A stretch of 64,000 bases of DNA, taken from the NCBI RefSeq assembly GCF_001294575.1, contig NZ_CP012676.1, positions 744,001 through 808,000 of the forward strand, given 5' to 3'. The translations under genes and the position numbers were made by a program. Below are positions 1 through 7,804 of this stretch, one piece after another. Every line of letters begins with the position of its first letter. Within the stretch, counting starts at the first letter, position 1. The stretch is from Pseudomonas versuta. Its GTDB lineage: Bacteria; Pseudomonadota; Gammaproteobacteria; Pseudomonadales; Pseudomonadaceae. The notes below the pieces were generated by a model, which saw nothing but the letters and a program-made list of their open reading frames with translations, made no database searches and was not told the DNA's origin.

Positions 1-569
1 CAGATCATCTGGTTGCCAAATCTACCGCGCTGCTGGTGATTGATTTCCAGAATGAATATTTCACCGGTCGCATGCCGATCCCGGACGGGATGACCGCACT
101 GAACAACACCCGGCGCCTGATCGACTTCGCGGACAAGGCAAACATCCAGGTTATTCACGTACAGCATGTTTCGCCGGCTGGCACGGCGGTGTTTGCCGTG
201 GATGGCAAGACGGTCGATTTTCACCCGTTGATGAAGCCGCGGGCGCAGGACAAAGTTGTACAGAAGACGTCGGTCAGCGTATTTGCCAGCACTGACCTGG
301 ACGCACAGTTGAAGAAAGCCAAGATCGACACGCTGATTATTGCCGGCTTGATGACCCATGCCTGCGTCGCCGGTGCTGCCCGTGACGCGGTGCCGCTGGG
401 TTATAACGTCGTGGTAGCATCCGATGCCACTGCAACCCGTGCCATAACACGCGCCAATGGCCAGTCGGTGTCTGGCAATGAACTGCAAAATTCGTCCCTG
501 GCTGAAATTGAAGACACCTTCGGTTCTGTTCTCACCAGCTCACAGATCCTCGGCTTGACGGTCGACTGA
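1..569 (+). CDS. Isochorismatase-family cysteine hydrolase, 5' end outside window
   Basis: The frame is open from base 3, so the protein begins upstream of the window; an internal GTG at 36 is unlikely to be the true start because the coding sequence before it already reads as the first strand of the fold (ALLVIDFQNEYF). The Asp of VIDFQ, a Lys in the middle (KTSVSVF) and the Cys of THACVAGAARDA match the Asp-Lys-Cys triad of the isochorismatase-like hydrolases. This family cleaves amides or vinyl ethers such as nicotinamide, N-carbamoyl compounds or isochorismate; the substrate cannot be told here. A LysR gene starts 39 bases downstream in the same direction and may regulate it. Confidence 0.88.
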   Translation, partial: DHLVAKSTALLVIDFQNEYFTGRMPIPDGMTALNNTRRLIDFADKANIQVIHVQHVSPAGTAVFAVDGKTVDFHPLMKPRAQDKVVQKTSVSVFASTDLDAQLKKAKIDTLIIAGLMTHACVAGAARDAVPLGYNVVVASDATATRAITRANGQSVSGNELQNSSLAEIEDTFGSVLTSSQILGLTVD

Positions 570-608
570 TCAACCAGATGTTTCACCTGACTTCGGACCG
601 CCTGTTTC

Positions 609-1493
609 ATGAATCAGTTGTCTGCCATGCGCGCCTTTCGTTGCATCGTCGAAGCCAGGGGATTCTCTGCCGCCGCAGAGCGTCTGGATACCACCCATTC
701 GACGATCTCGCGGCAACTGCAGCAGCTTGAAGTTGAACTGGGTGTTCAGTTGATCAACCGCAACACCCGCCGCTTCAGTCTTACCGGGCCGGGCGAGCAA
801 TACTACGCAGCCTGTGTCGATATTCTTGAGCGTGTAGAGGCGGCTTCGCAGGCCATTGCACAAGGGCACCAGCGTGCTGAGGGCTTGCTGCGGGTCAGCG
901 TACCCTTGGTTGTCGGCACCCTTGATTTGCCGCAATGGCTGCCAGGTTTTCAGAAGCGTTATCCCGATATCGAGCTTGAACTGTGTTGTGACGATCAGTT
1001 CATTGACCTGGTCGCCGAGGGGGTGGATGTGGCAATCCGTATCGCCGGCCCGTTAAGCGATACCACGCTGGTTGCCCGCACGCTGACCGTCTCAAAGCTG
1101 ATGCTGGTTGCGGCCCCCGGCTACATTCGCAGCCACGGGCTGCCGCGTACGGCTGAGGATCTGAGTAAACATCGTTTGCTGACGTTTGTCGGTGCATCCT
1201 CGGACTGGGAATTGAGTGCCAGTCGGGGAGCATCGGTCAGGGTCACACCATCGGGCCGGTTCAAGACCAACACCATCATTGCCCTGCATGCTGCGACACT
1301 GGCTGAGGCAGGCATCGCCTGTTTCACCCTTGCCACTGTGCGCAACGACCTGGCCACAGGGCGGCTGGTTTCTATTCTGCCCAACTACAGCCTGGGCGAG
1401 CGCCACTACTACGCGATATATCCCCAATCCCGATATCAGGCGCCCAAGGTCAGGGCTTTTGTCGACTATCTGGCAGAGCATTATCGGTCTTAG
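609..1493 (+). CDS. LysR-family transcriptional regulator
   Basis: A 294-residue protein of normal LysR length. The N-terminal 60 residues hold the winged helix-turn-helix (AMRAFRCIVEARGFSAAAERL, then THSTISRQLQQLE), followed by the linker helix and a periplasmic-binding-like effector domain from about residue 90. It belongs to the CrgA/AaeR-like group by its pattern (GEQYYAACVDIL, LRVSVPLVVG). It lies 39 bases after the isochorismatase-family gene on the same strand, so the two may be co-transcribed, which is unusual for LysR genes that are normally divergent from their target. No clear Shine-Dalgarno precedes the ATG. Effector and targets are unknown. Confidence 0.92.
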   Translation: MNQLSAMRAFRCIVEARGFSAAAERLDTTHSTISRQLQQLEVELGVQLINRNTRRFSLTGPGEQYYAACVDILERVEAASQAIAQGHQRAEGLLRVSVPLVVGTLDLPQWLPGFQKRYPDIELELCCDDQFIDLVAEGVDVAIRIAGPLSDTTLVARTLTVSKLMLVAAPGYIRSHGLPRTAEDLSKHRLLTFVGASSDWELSASRGASVRVTPSGRFKTNTIIALHAATLAEAGIACFTLATVRNDLATGRLVSILPNYSLGERHYYAIYPQSRYQAPKVRAFVDYLAEHYRS

Positions 1494-1838
1494 AAAGGTG
1501 GAGCGCTTGTCCGCAGTGAATATGGAGTGTTGGTACGACATTTCCGGCGTGAGCGCCTGGAGCTTTTGACCTGCTCGAGGTCTAGTATGTAAGTGAGATT
1601 TTTCTCTTTAAAGATTTTTTTCCGGTGCAGCCTGAATTCACCCTGCTACACTGAATTGCGCAGTAGCGGTGGCAGAGTTTTAACTTTCCTTAACATCCAA
1701 CTTACTGAGTAATCGGTGGGGGCGTCTATGTGAAAGAACGGCCTCTCTTGAATCCATAGAAATACATTATATGAGTGTGGTACTACAATGCCGTCGTCCG
1801 GATGATGTCGGCTACTTTTAATACTTGAAGGATTAAGT
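1494..1838. other. AT-rich intergenic region ahead of the sulfur-carrier cassette
   Basis: 345 bases without a credible gene. Base composition drops here and stays low through the next three genes, so the left border of the inferred insertion probably lies in this stretch. There are A/T runs around 1600-1622 and 1680-1700 and a TTGAAT at 1748-1753, but no -10 hexamer at proper spacing from it, so I do not call a promoter. An AAGGA ribosome-binding site sits just before the ATG at 1839. No inverted repeat or integrase remnant was recognised. Confidence 0.5.
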
Positions 1839-3014
1839 ATGAATATTGATTGGCAAGGGGCAGGCAATGTTCAGAGTATTTTTGGCTCGCTGATTGAGGA
1901 CGAACTTAATGCGCATGTGAAAGCGCGGGATCAAAATTCAACTGTTATTCCCAATGAAGTGATAGAGAAATTTGCACGTCTAGGGCTCTATAAATATAAC
2001 CTTCCGGGGCGCTTTGGTGGACGGGATGCTGGCTACTACCAATGGGGGAAGGTGTTAGAGGAGTTGGGTTACCTGTCGCAGGATACATCATTTCCATTTT
2101 TGATTTCTGTGCGCATGTCCGTTATTACTTTTTTGATTGCAGTAGATCGACAAGGTGTTATTGATCACTTTGTGGGTCCCTTGGTTCAGGGGGCGTTAGG
2201 GGGGGCATTTGCTTATACAGAAAATGCCGATGCTTTTACCTTTAAAAGCAATGCGCGACCTGAACAGGGCGGTGAAAGTTATATTTTGAATGGTCTTAAG
2301 CAATTAGTGACCGGAGGGGAAACAGCTGATTTGTTTATAGTGTTTGTCAGGAGTGAAACCAGTGATGTGCAAATTTTTCTGGTGAAGTCTGATGATCCAG
2401 GTGTAGAGGTTGCTCCACGTATTATGCACGGTGTACGCTCATTCGGTATGGCGACGTTGAGTCTGTGTGATGTCGTGCTTGGTAAAGAACGGTTGTTAGT
2501 CGCTACAGACGGTTTAAGTTTTGCACAGCGTTATTTTCTTAATTGTCGTCGTTCTTTGCAGACTACGCTTTTTCTAGGTCGGGCGCGGGCTGTCATTGAG
2601 GAAACCATCGCTTATTTGAAAAAGACAGTACGGTACGGTGTTCCTCTTGTAGACATGCAGCATGTGCAGGCCAATATTGGTGAAATGTACATAGCGCTGG
2701 AAACTGCCCGCACGGTAGTTTTTCATTCTTTGGAACGTCAGGCTCGTGGAGAAAGTGATTCCTATTGGGACGTCATATCATCTACTGCTAAATACCATGC
2801 GGTCGAAGAGATTACCTTTATTGCGACGATGTCGTTGAAATTAACGGGAGGGTGGGGGTACACCGAAAGCACAGGTATAGGTCGCGCGCACAGGGACTTC
2901 ATGGCGTTGATCGCTGGTGCCGATCCGCAAGAGAAGCTTAAAGTAGATCTGGGTTTACGAATGGTTCATGAGCTGGACATGATTCAACAACGGGATCAAT
3001 ACAAGGAAGTTTGA
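1839..3014 (+). CDS. Acyl-CoA dehydrogenase-fold flavoprotein of the sulfur-carrier cassette
   Basis: A 391-residue protein with the three-part acyl-CoA dehydrogenase layout: N-terminal helices (1-120), beta domain with the YTE motif (126-128, usually TEP), and a C-terminal helical domain with GGWGY at 337-341 and HRD at 351-353. The family normally oxidises acyl thioesters with FAD. Two things differ: the MCAD-type catalytic Glu that precedes Gly near the C-terminus is Ala359 (IAGAD), and the position used by isovaleryl-CoA dehydrogenase for its Glu reads Arg (CRRSL, 236-240). It may therefore do another flavin reaction or only bind substrate. First gene of a tight run (3 bases to the next), AT-rich against its surroundings. 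Confidence 0.85.
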   Translation: MNIDWQGAGNVQSIFGSLIEDELNAHVKARDQNSTVIPNEVIEKFARLGLYKYNLPGRFGGRDAGYYQWGKVLEELGYLSQDTSFPFLISVRMSVITFLIAVDRQGVIDHFVGPLVQGALGGAFAYTENADAFTFKSNARPEQGGESYILNGLKQLVTGGETADLFIVFVRSETSDVQIFLVKSDDPGVEVAPRIMHGVRSFGMATLSLCDVVLGKERLLVATDGLSFAQRYFLNCRRSLQTTLFLGRARAVIEETIAYLKKTVRYGVPLVDMQHVQANIGEMYIALETARTVVFHSLERQARGESDSYWDVISSTAKYHAVEEITFIATMSLKLTGGWGYTESTGIGRAHRDFMALIAGADPQEKLKVDLGLRMVHELDMIQQRDQYKEV

Positions 3015-3017
3015 ACA

Positions 3018-3293
3018 ATGAACGTTAAATTATCTGGAAATCTTGCGCGTTTTGTAAATTACAAAAAAGAGCTGGTGCTGGCGACGGCAGGGCTGAATAC
3101 AGTTCATGATGCATTATTGAAACTGGTAGAAACCTATCCCGCTTTAAAAGACATAGTTTTTGATAAGGCGGGGCGGGTTAAGAATGGATATTTAATTTCA
3201 TTGAACGGTCGGCGGGTAGATCCTAATACGCATGTCGAGAAAATCGCCGAATCGGATTGTATCGATGTTTTTACCGCGATAGCAGGAGGCTGA
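3018..3293 (+). CDS. MoaD/ThiS/CysO-like sulfur-carrier protein
   Basis: A 91-residue beta-grasp protein ending exactly in AIAGG. A terminal Gly-Gly is the hallmark of carriers (ThiS, MoaD, CysO) that are adenylated by an E1-like enzyme and then carry sulfur as a C-terminal thiocarboxylate. The mid-protein LISLNGRRVD and the DVFTAIAGG ending resemble MoaD and CysO. Length is closer to CysO (about 93) than to ThiS (about 66). No residues follow the Gly-Gly, so no trimming protease should be needed, in contrast to the QbsE carrier of thioquinolobactin synthesis. The matching E1 lies two genes downstream. ATG is 3 bases after the previous stop, with AAGGAAG inside the end of that gene. Confidence 0.88.
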   Translation: MNVKLSGNLARFVNYKKELVLATAGLNTVHDALLKLVETYPALKDIVFDKAGRVKNGYLISLNGRRVDPNTHVEKIAESDCIDVFTAIAGG

Positions 3294-3297
3294 TGCC

Positions 3298-4131
3298 ATG
3301 AAAGACAGGACGATTAGCATTACTCATCCCGTTGAATCCGTACTATTTGGGCCTTATCAGTTTCACGCGCACTCGTTGATGCAGATGAGTTATAGTTCCA
3401 TGTGGTCCTGGGGGCAGCACTGTCTACATGTTTCCTTTCCAAGCATGATCAAAGATTACGCGCAAGCCGTGGTTGCGGTGGGGGCCGAGGTTGAATATTT
3501 AGAGCCCTTTGAAGTATTTGATGCTGATGAGTTTTCGATTACGGTAGAGCGTTTTCATGTGCGTCAGGCTAATAGTATATTTGATGTATTGCACACTATT
3601 ACCGCTGCGGGCATCAACATCGCACGGGTTAGTGTTCGTTGGAAACTAGTTGTGCTGGACGGTGATGACGCATTATCAGCCACGCCTGGTGTTATTAGAG
3701 ACGCTTTGCTGCAGCAGTTTCTACCCTCGGAAATAAACCCGTCACGGGTGAAGAGACCTTTGCCTGAAAAACTCGAAATAATTGAATTGGAAGGCGTGAT
3801 GTTGACGTCTTTTGAGCATCCATTTACGTTGTATCGTCATCGCTGTGAAGTGGCTGATCAGTGGGCATTTAATGAATTACCCGCCTTGGGGGCTGAAAGC
3901 AGAGAGAGTTTGATAGATGCGCTAGAAAATGATCCTCATGAACTTTGCAGTTCTCTTGGGTACCCATTGAAAACCATCACGATGGAGTGGCGATGCCCTT
4001 TCTATCTTCTTGATAAAGGGGTCGTAACTACCACTGCCTACAAACATATTGATGCGCTCGTGTTTGTTCATAAGATTTACAATATCACCCGCGCGAATAC
4101 CCTTGCGGCCATTGTGATTGAAGAGTTTTAA
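3298..4131 (+). CDS. Unrecognised 277-residue protein, possible double hotdog acyl-thioester enzyme
   Basis: I do not recognise this protein with certainty. It has no signal peptide or membrane segment. Two halves of about 135 residues each contain alternating strands and one main helix, and the stretch around VEYLEPFEVFDADEFSITV resembles the strand pattern of hotdog-fold thioesterases, which typically handle acyl-CoA or acyl carrier substrates. That would fit its place between the sulfur carrier (4 bases upstream, with a perfect AGGAGG) and the E1 enzyme. It could take a thiocarboxylate or an acyl thioester as substrate; this is inference only. AT-rich like its neighbours. Structure prediction would settle the fold. 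Confidence 0.5.
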   Translation: MKDRTISITHPVESVLFGPYQFHAHSLMQMSYSSMWSWGQHCLHVSFPSMIKDYAQAVVAVGAEVEYLEPFEVFDADEFSITVERFHVRQANSIFDVLHTITAAGINIARVSVRWKLVVLDGDDALSATPGVIRDALLQQFLPSEINPSRVKRPLPEKLEIIELEGVMLTSFEHPFTLYRHRCEVADQWAFNELPALGAESRESLIDALENDPHELCSSLGYPLKTITMEWRCPFYLLDKGVVTTTAYKHIDALVFVHKIYNITRANTLAAIVIEEF

Positions 4132-4188
4132 CGCTGCTGAATCGAATATCGCGTAAACCCGATCCTGAAATGTGAAGGGAGCAATACG

Positions 4189-5397
4189 ATGAGCACGGAG
4201 GCAAGGACTCGTTATGACCGGCTTGAAGCCGAAGAAATGTGCCTGTATTCACGGCATTTACTGATCCCGTCGATAGGCATGAAGGGGCAGTTGGCGTTGA
4301 AAAATGCCAGTGTATTGATGGTCGGTGCTGGTGGGTTGGGATGTCCTGCCTTGCTCTATCTGGCAGCTGCGGGTGTGGGGCGTCTGGGAATTATCGACGC
4401 CGATCAAATTAATGTTTCCAATGTGCATCGCCAGGTCTTGTTTCGTATCACCGATAAAGGACGAAACAAGGTGGATGTGGCAAAAATGCGTCTACAAAAG
4501 CTCAATCCCTATATCGAGATCGAGACCTATCTTGAGCGATTCAGCCTCGAAAATGCTCAAGCCCTCGTTTCCAGATACGACATCATCATTGATGGCACGG
4601 ATAACTTTACGGCCAAATATTTAATCAATGACGTTTGCTTTTTAGGGGGCAAGCCCTTGGTGTACGGAGCAATCATGCAGTTTGAAGGGCATGTCACGGT
4701 ATTTAACGCGCTGGACGCTGGGGGGCGACGTAGCGCTAATTACCGGGATCTGTACGATGGCCTGCCGGATGCCGCTTTGGCACCGAACTGTGCGGAGGCC
4801 GGAGTGTTGGGTGTTTTGCCCGGTATTATTGGCTGCTTTCAGGCCAACGAAGCGATCAAGCTGATCACTGGAGTCGGGCAGCCACTGATAAACCGTCTAA
4901 TGGTCTATGACGCCCTTGAGGCCACAAGTCGGGAAATTGGTTATTCGAGTATCGACGATAATCCGTTGCGCGACCCGGTGCGCTCGGCGTTACTTGAAGA
5001 AGTAGCGCAGGTCTGCAGTGCGTCGAGTGCCAGTAATGATTTCATGATCAGCATCGCGGATTTTGCCGCGTTAATCGGTGAAACTCCGATCCACTTGATA
5101 GATGTGCGTGAAGAGCACGAGCGTGAGCAAGTTTCTATCGGTGGTGATCATTTTCCCTTGAGTGAGGTTGGAGCATGGTCGTTATGCTGTGAGGATGGCC
5201 GGCCGATTGTGCTGTACTGCCAATCGGGTGTGCGCAGTCAAAAGGCGGCAAGAATACTTGCCGTACAGGCACTCAAGTCTCCAGTTTTTAGTCTGCAAGG
5301 GGGGCTCAGTGCGTTTCTGGGCGCAGACCACTATCAGCAGATGATTGCCACTCTGGCGTTGTGTAAATGCCCTTTAAGGCATCACGGCCATATATAG
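4189..5397 (+). CDS. MoeB/MoeZ-type E1 adenylyltransferase with C-terminal rhodanese domain
   Basis: A 402-residue two-domain protein. Residues 15-265 are a ThiF/MoeB E1 fold: ATP-binding GAGGLG at 46-51, GTDNF at 136-140 and CAEAGVLG at 201-208. Residues 285-390 are a rhodanese domain with the active-site loop CQSGVRS starting at Cys344. Such enzymes adenylate the C-terminal Gly-Gly of a sulfur carrier and then transfer persulfide sulfur from the rhodanese Cys to give a thiocarboxylate. The zinc CxxC of E. coli MoeB is absent (NYRDLY instead), as in mycobacterial MoeZ. It lies 57 bases after the previous gene with GGGAG before the ATG, and clearly partners the carrier at 3018-3293. Confidence 0.92.
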   Translation: MSTEARTRYDRLEAEEMCLYSRHLLIPSIGMKGQLALKNASVLMVGAGGLGCPALLYLAAAGVGRLGIIDADQINVSNVHRQVLFRITDKGRNKVDVAKMRLQKLNPYIEIETYLERFSLENAQALVSRYDIIIDGTDNFTAKYLINDVCFLGGKPLVYGAIMQFEGHVTVFNALDAGGRRSANYRDLYDGLPDAALAPNCAEAGVLGVLPGIIGCFQANEAIKLITGVGQPLINRLMVYDALEATSREIGYSSIDDNPLRDPVRSALLEEVAQVCSASSASNDFMISIADFAALIGETPIHLIDVREEHEREQVSIGGDHFPLSEVGAWSLCCEDGRPIVLYCQSGVRSQKAARILAVQALKSPVFSLQGGLSAFLGADHYQQMIATLALCKCPLRHHGHI

Positions 5398-5416
5398 AGT
5401 GCGGTTGCAGTTTATG

Positions 5417-5442
5417 CCCGCCATGTTCTGGCGGGAATTTTT
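5417..5442 (+). terminator. Rho-independent terminator after the sulfur-carrier cassette
   Basis: A perfect 7-bp stem (5417-5423 with 5429-5435), loop TGTTC, followed by AATTTTT. It starts 20 bases after the E1 stop codon and marks the right end of the cassette operon. Confidence 0.88.
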
Positions 5443-5756
5443 GCTGGTTCTTTGATTATGTATCTTGCTATCCAATCGGCGGCTGCACGGTTCGAACAAG
5501 AATCCATGCCGATGATATTGGCCTTTTAGGGCTTGTTACCCTCATGGCTGATATCAACAGTGTCCTGCGCTTTTTGAACCTTTCTGATTAGTCCTGCCTG
5601 CCCCGGTGCTGATGGTGGCGGAAAATGCGGGGAGCTGATCTTGCTCGATGCCCGAAATCACCGCCGGTCAGAAAAAAAGCCTTTATCTAAACCTTTGAGG
5701 CCATGGGCCTTCAGATTCATTGCAGGGAATAAACCTGCCTTTTTCTGGAGGACGTT
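5443..5756. other. Intergenic region between cassette and DUF4142 gene
   Basis: No credible gene. It runs from the cassette terminator to a strong TGGAGG ribosome-binding site just before the ATG at 5757, and should hold the promoter of that gene, but I cannot pick hexamers with confidence. Base composition returns to the level of the rest of the window across this stretch. Confidence 0.4.
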
Positions 5757-6275
5757 ATGAAACACCTGATTGGCCCTAAACGCTTCGTCGCAGGATGTGC
5801 CCTGGCATGTGCCCTGGTGGCGGCGGGTGCCGCTGTCGCAGCCAGTCCGGCCAACTTTGTTGATGAGGCCTCTGCGGCCGGGATAGCCGAGATTGAAACC
5901 AGCCGTATGGCGATTGGCAAAACCTCTTCGACGGACATTGAGAGTTACGCCGTGGAAATGATCAAGGACCATACGGATGCCAATCGGGACTTGAAAGACA
6001 TCGCGCAAAAGCATGATCTGCACGTGTCGACCGATGAGCAAATACTGAACAAGGCCAAGAAGCTGATGCTGCAAGTGCAGGAGGGCGACTCATTTGATGC
6101 CGCCTATGCCGCCAATCAGGTTAAAGCCCATGAAGAGGCGATCGAGCTGTTTAAACAGCAGATCAAAGATCCCGGTTCTCCCGAGTTAAAGGCCTTTGCC
6201 GAAAAGTATTTGCCGAAACTCGAGATGCATCTGGGGATGGCCAAGAAGCTGGTGGACGCGCATCACAAGTCTTGA
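5757..6275 (+). CDS. DUF4142-family exported protein
   Basis: 172 residues. A signal peptide covers about residues 1-29 (FVAGCALACALVAAGAAVAA, cleavage near AVAAS). The mature part is almost all helix, with the DUF4142 pattern: an early EIETSRMAIGKTSS segment, then MIKDHTDANRDLKDIAQKH, and a closing helix with LPKLEMHLGMAKKL. DUF4142 proteins are periplasmic, ferritin-like in predicted fold, and of unknown function, often induced by stress. A TGGAGG site precedes the ATG. The gene stands alone between two terminators. Confidence 0.85.
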   Translation: MKHLIGPKRFVAGCALACALVAAGAAVAASPANFVDEASAAGIAEIETSRMAIGKTSSTDIESYAVEMIKDHTDANRDLKDIAQKHDLHVSTDEQILNKAKKLMLQVQEGDSFDAAYAANQVKAHEEAIELFKQQIKDPGSPELKAFAEKYLPKLEMHLGMAKKLVDAHHKS

Positions 6276-6288
6276 GCAGCGCTCTGTA

Positions 6289-6320
6289 AGTCCGCCGGCG
6301 GCCATTAGCGCAGGCGGACT
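6289..6320. terminator. Stem-loop between convergent genes
   Basis: An 8-bp perfect inverted repeat (AGTCCGCC at 6289-6296 and GGCGGACT at 6313-6320) with a 16-base loop. It lies between the ends of the DUF4142 gene and the convergent iron-permease-like gene. There is no clear T run on either side, so it may stop transcription poorly. Confidence 0.45.
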
Positions 6321-6333
6321 GCGGAGCTGACAA

Positions 6334-6753
6334 TCACTGCGGCGCACTGTCCGTTTTGCTGGCGGTGGCGCTGACGGTGGTGTCTACCACACTCACCTCG
6401 ACTTCCCCATTTTCGCCAATATGCTGATATTGCTTGCGAATAGCCCTTAACTCCTTCGACGTCATTCGGTCCAGGCCGATCACTGCGTTTTGTGCCTCTT
6501 TTGTCGCGCGCAGCAATTCGTCGATCTTGATGTGCAGCACATCGTTGTCGCGGTTTTGCGTGTTCTGGATCACAAATACCATCAGGAAAGTGATGATGGT
6601 GGTTGAGGTGTTGATGATCAGTTGCCAGGTGTCGTTGTAATGGAAGAACGGCCCTGTAGCCGCCCATAACACGATCAAAAACAAGGCAACCTGAAAGGTA
6701 CGCGGGCTCCCTGCGCGTTTCGCAAGGCCTTGGGAAAGTTTGTCGAAGCTCAT
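6334..6753 (-). CDS. Low-affinity iron permease family membrane protein
   Basis: 139 residues from the ATG at 6753 (MSFDKLSQGLAKRAG). The family pattern is clear: a basic N-terminus, a first membrane helix (FQVALFLIVLWAATGPFF), the conserved FHYNDTWQLIINTSTTIITFL segment forming the second helix, then VFVIQNTQNRD and the HIKIDELLRA segment. The family was named from a yeast iron transporter, but the bacterial role is unproven. The tail (about residues 95-139) is acidic, Ser/Thr-rich and variable. The reading frame stays open for 51 codons upstream, but that part has no family similarity and unlikely composition, so I use the internal start. Confidence 0.82.
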   Translation of the reverse strand: MSFDKLSQGLAKRAGSPRTFQVALFLIVLWAATGPFFHYNDTWQLIINTSTTIITFLMVFVIQNTQNRDNDVLHIKIDELLRATKEAQNAVIGLDRMTSKELRAIRKQYQHIGENGEVEVSVVDTTVSATASKTDSAPQ

Positions 6754-7053
6754 AGCCGGTCGTCCAGTAAGTGGGGTGTACAGGTGTGACCACTGGCCGG
6801 TATAGAAATTCTTTCTTACACTTGTTTTGTTGAATAGTGATGAAGGTTTTATGTCGGTTTTTGCATGGGGAAAACAGGGAGTGTGTGTTGCTGCGCAGTG
6901 ATGCAATCGCTCGCAAGCCAGGCTCCTGCAGAGGGTTTCAGCGCATCAGCTAGATGGCGCCGGTTATTTCCATGCCCCCACCAGCCCGTAGAGGCTGGCC
7001 GTTCGGTCACAGACGTTTGCGTGCTCAACTTTAAACTTACTCAGGAGATACCC
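6754..7053. other. Divergent promoter region
   Basis: 300 bases between the iron-permease-like gene and the DUF1652 gene, which point away from each other. It must hold both promoters. The stretch 6800-6860 is AT-rich and includes TATAG at 6801-6805, but no hexamer pair is good enough to call. Confidence 0.4.
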
Positions 7054-7302
7054 GTGATTTCCAATCTCGAGTTACGCAGCCTTATTGAAGGCAGTTTTTC
7101 ACCTTTTACCTGCCAATGTACGGTCACCGCTGACGCTTGTTTAACCGTGCGGGTGTTTGACGCATCGACGGGAAGAGTAGAGTTGCTGGTGACGGGAATC
7201 TGCGCAAGCAACCTGTCCAGTGCCCATGCGATTAACCAGTTGATCAGCGAGTTGCGTGACGAGCTTGCGTGTAATCAACACCCGGTTAAACATCGCATCT
7301 AG
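7054..7302 (+). CDS. DUF1652 family small protein
   Basis: 82 residues starting at GTG 7054, preceded by CAGGAGA at 7042-7048. The product begins MISNLELRSLIEGSFSPFTC and contains the conserved strand-rich segment DACLTVRVFDASTGRVELLV followed by a closing helix. This matches DUF1652, a small cytoplasmic family found mainly in Pseudomonas with no known function. The frame is open further upstream to 6865 but that part (CCCA repeats, many Pro and Arg) does not look like protein. Confidence 0.85.
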   Translation: MISNLELRSLIEGSFSPFTCQCTVTADACLTVRVFDASTGRVELLVTGICASNLSSAHAINQLISELRDELACNQHPVKHRI

Positions 7303-7318
7303 TCGCACTGCGCTGCTT

Positions 7319-7351
7319 AAAAGGCTGCGCCCCATGGGGTGCAGCCTTTTT
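7319..7351. terminator. Bidirectional terminator
   Basis: A 10-bp stem (AAAAGGCTGC paired with GCAGCCTTTT) enclosing a self-complementary GCCCCATGGGGT. The A run on one side and T run on the other let it end both the DUF1652 transcript and the convergent gene at 7356. Confidence 0.88.
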
Positions 7352-7355
7352 GCTT

Positions 7356-7682
7356 TCAGGGTTTGGGTATTGCGGGCGTTGTAGCAGGTGCAGAAGTGTC
7401 GTCATCACTGCCAATCGGGCCATTACCGTCTGTATTCATCCCGCCCTGACGGCCAGGGTCGTTGCCCTGCACTCTGGGATCCACTGATGGGTGGGTCGGA
7501 ATGTCGGCATCGTTATGGATTTTGGAGTCGGAGTTTATGGTGGGTCTGACGTCCTGGCCGGAAGGCGGGTCGGCAGGTTGTGTCGGCACGGTCGGGCCAG
7601 TAGAGGAGGCGGCCAGGCTGGTGGCGGACACCACGCAAAGCACGGCGGCAAAGGACAAGGTTTTTATCGATGAGCTGATCAT
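7356..7682 (-). CDS. Hypothetical exported Pro/Asp-rich protein
   Basis: 108 residues from the ATG at 7682, preceded by a GGAGA site. A signal peptide covers about residues 1-24 (TLSFAAVLCVVSATSLAASS, cleavage after ALA-like LAA). The rest has almost no regular structure: Pro, Asp, Gly and Thr dominate (GPTVPTQPADPPSGQDV; GNDPGRQGGMNTDGNGPIGS), ending TPAIPKP. It is therefore likely periplasmic or secreted and disordered. No catalytic motif is visible. Similar short acidic, proline-rich exported proteins occur in fluorescens-group Pseudomonas, without known role. Confidence 0.6.
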   Translation of the reverse strand: MISSSIKTLSFAAVLCVVSATSLAASSTGPTVPTQPADPPSGQDVRPTINSDSKIHNDADIPTHPSVDPRVQGNDPGRQGGMNTDGNGPIGSDDDTSAPATTPAIPKP

Positions 7683-7804
7683 GGTTGCGTCTCCAGACAA
7701 TGGGGAGTCGTACCTGATATTGGTGTGCCGGCGCGGGCGATTAGTGCGATGCAAGCGACGAGCGGTGGCGGATTAACCGTGCACCGCTGGCGGGTAGGGT
7801 CGGC

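Noticed and set aside
1748..1773. Possible promoter TTGAAT with TATATG before the cassette
   Set aside because: Spacing is only 14 bases, so I do not call it.
5367..5591. A 74-codon frame at the end of the sulfur-carrier cassette
   Set aside because: It overlaps the E1 C-terminus and runs through the terminator at 5417-5442, with no ribosome-binding site or domain. It contains several Cys, but this seems to be chance.
6754..6906. A 51-residue N-terminal extension of the iron permease-like protein
   Set aside because: Sequence is His/Cys/Thr-rich and outside the family; the internal ATG at 6753 gives the normal length.
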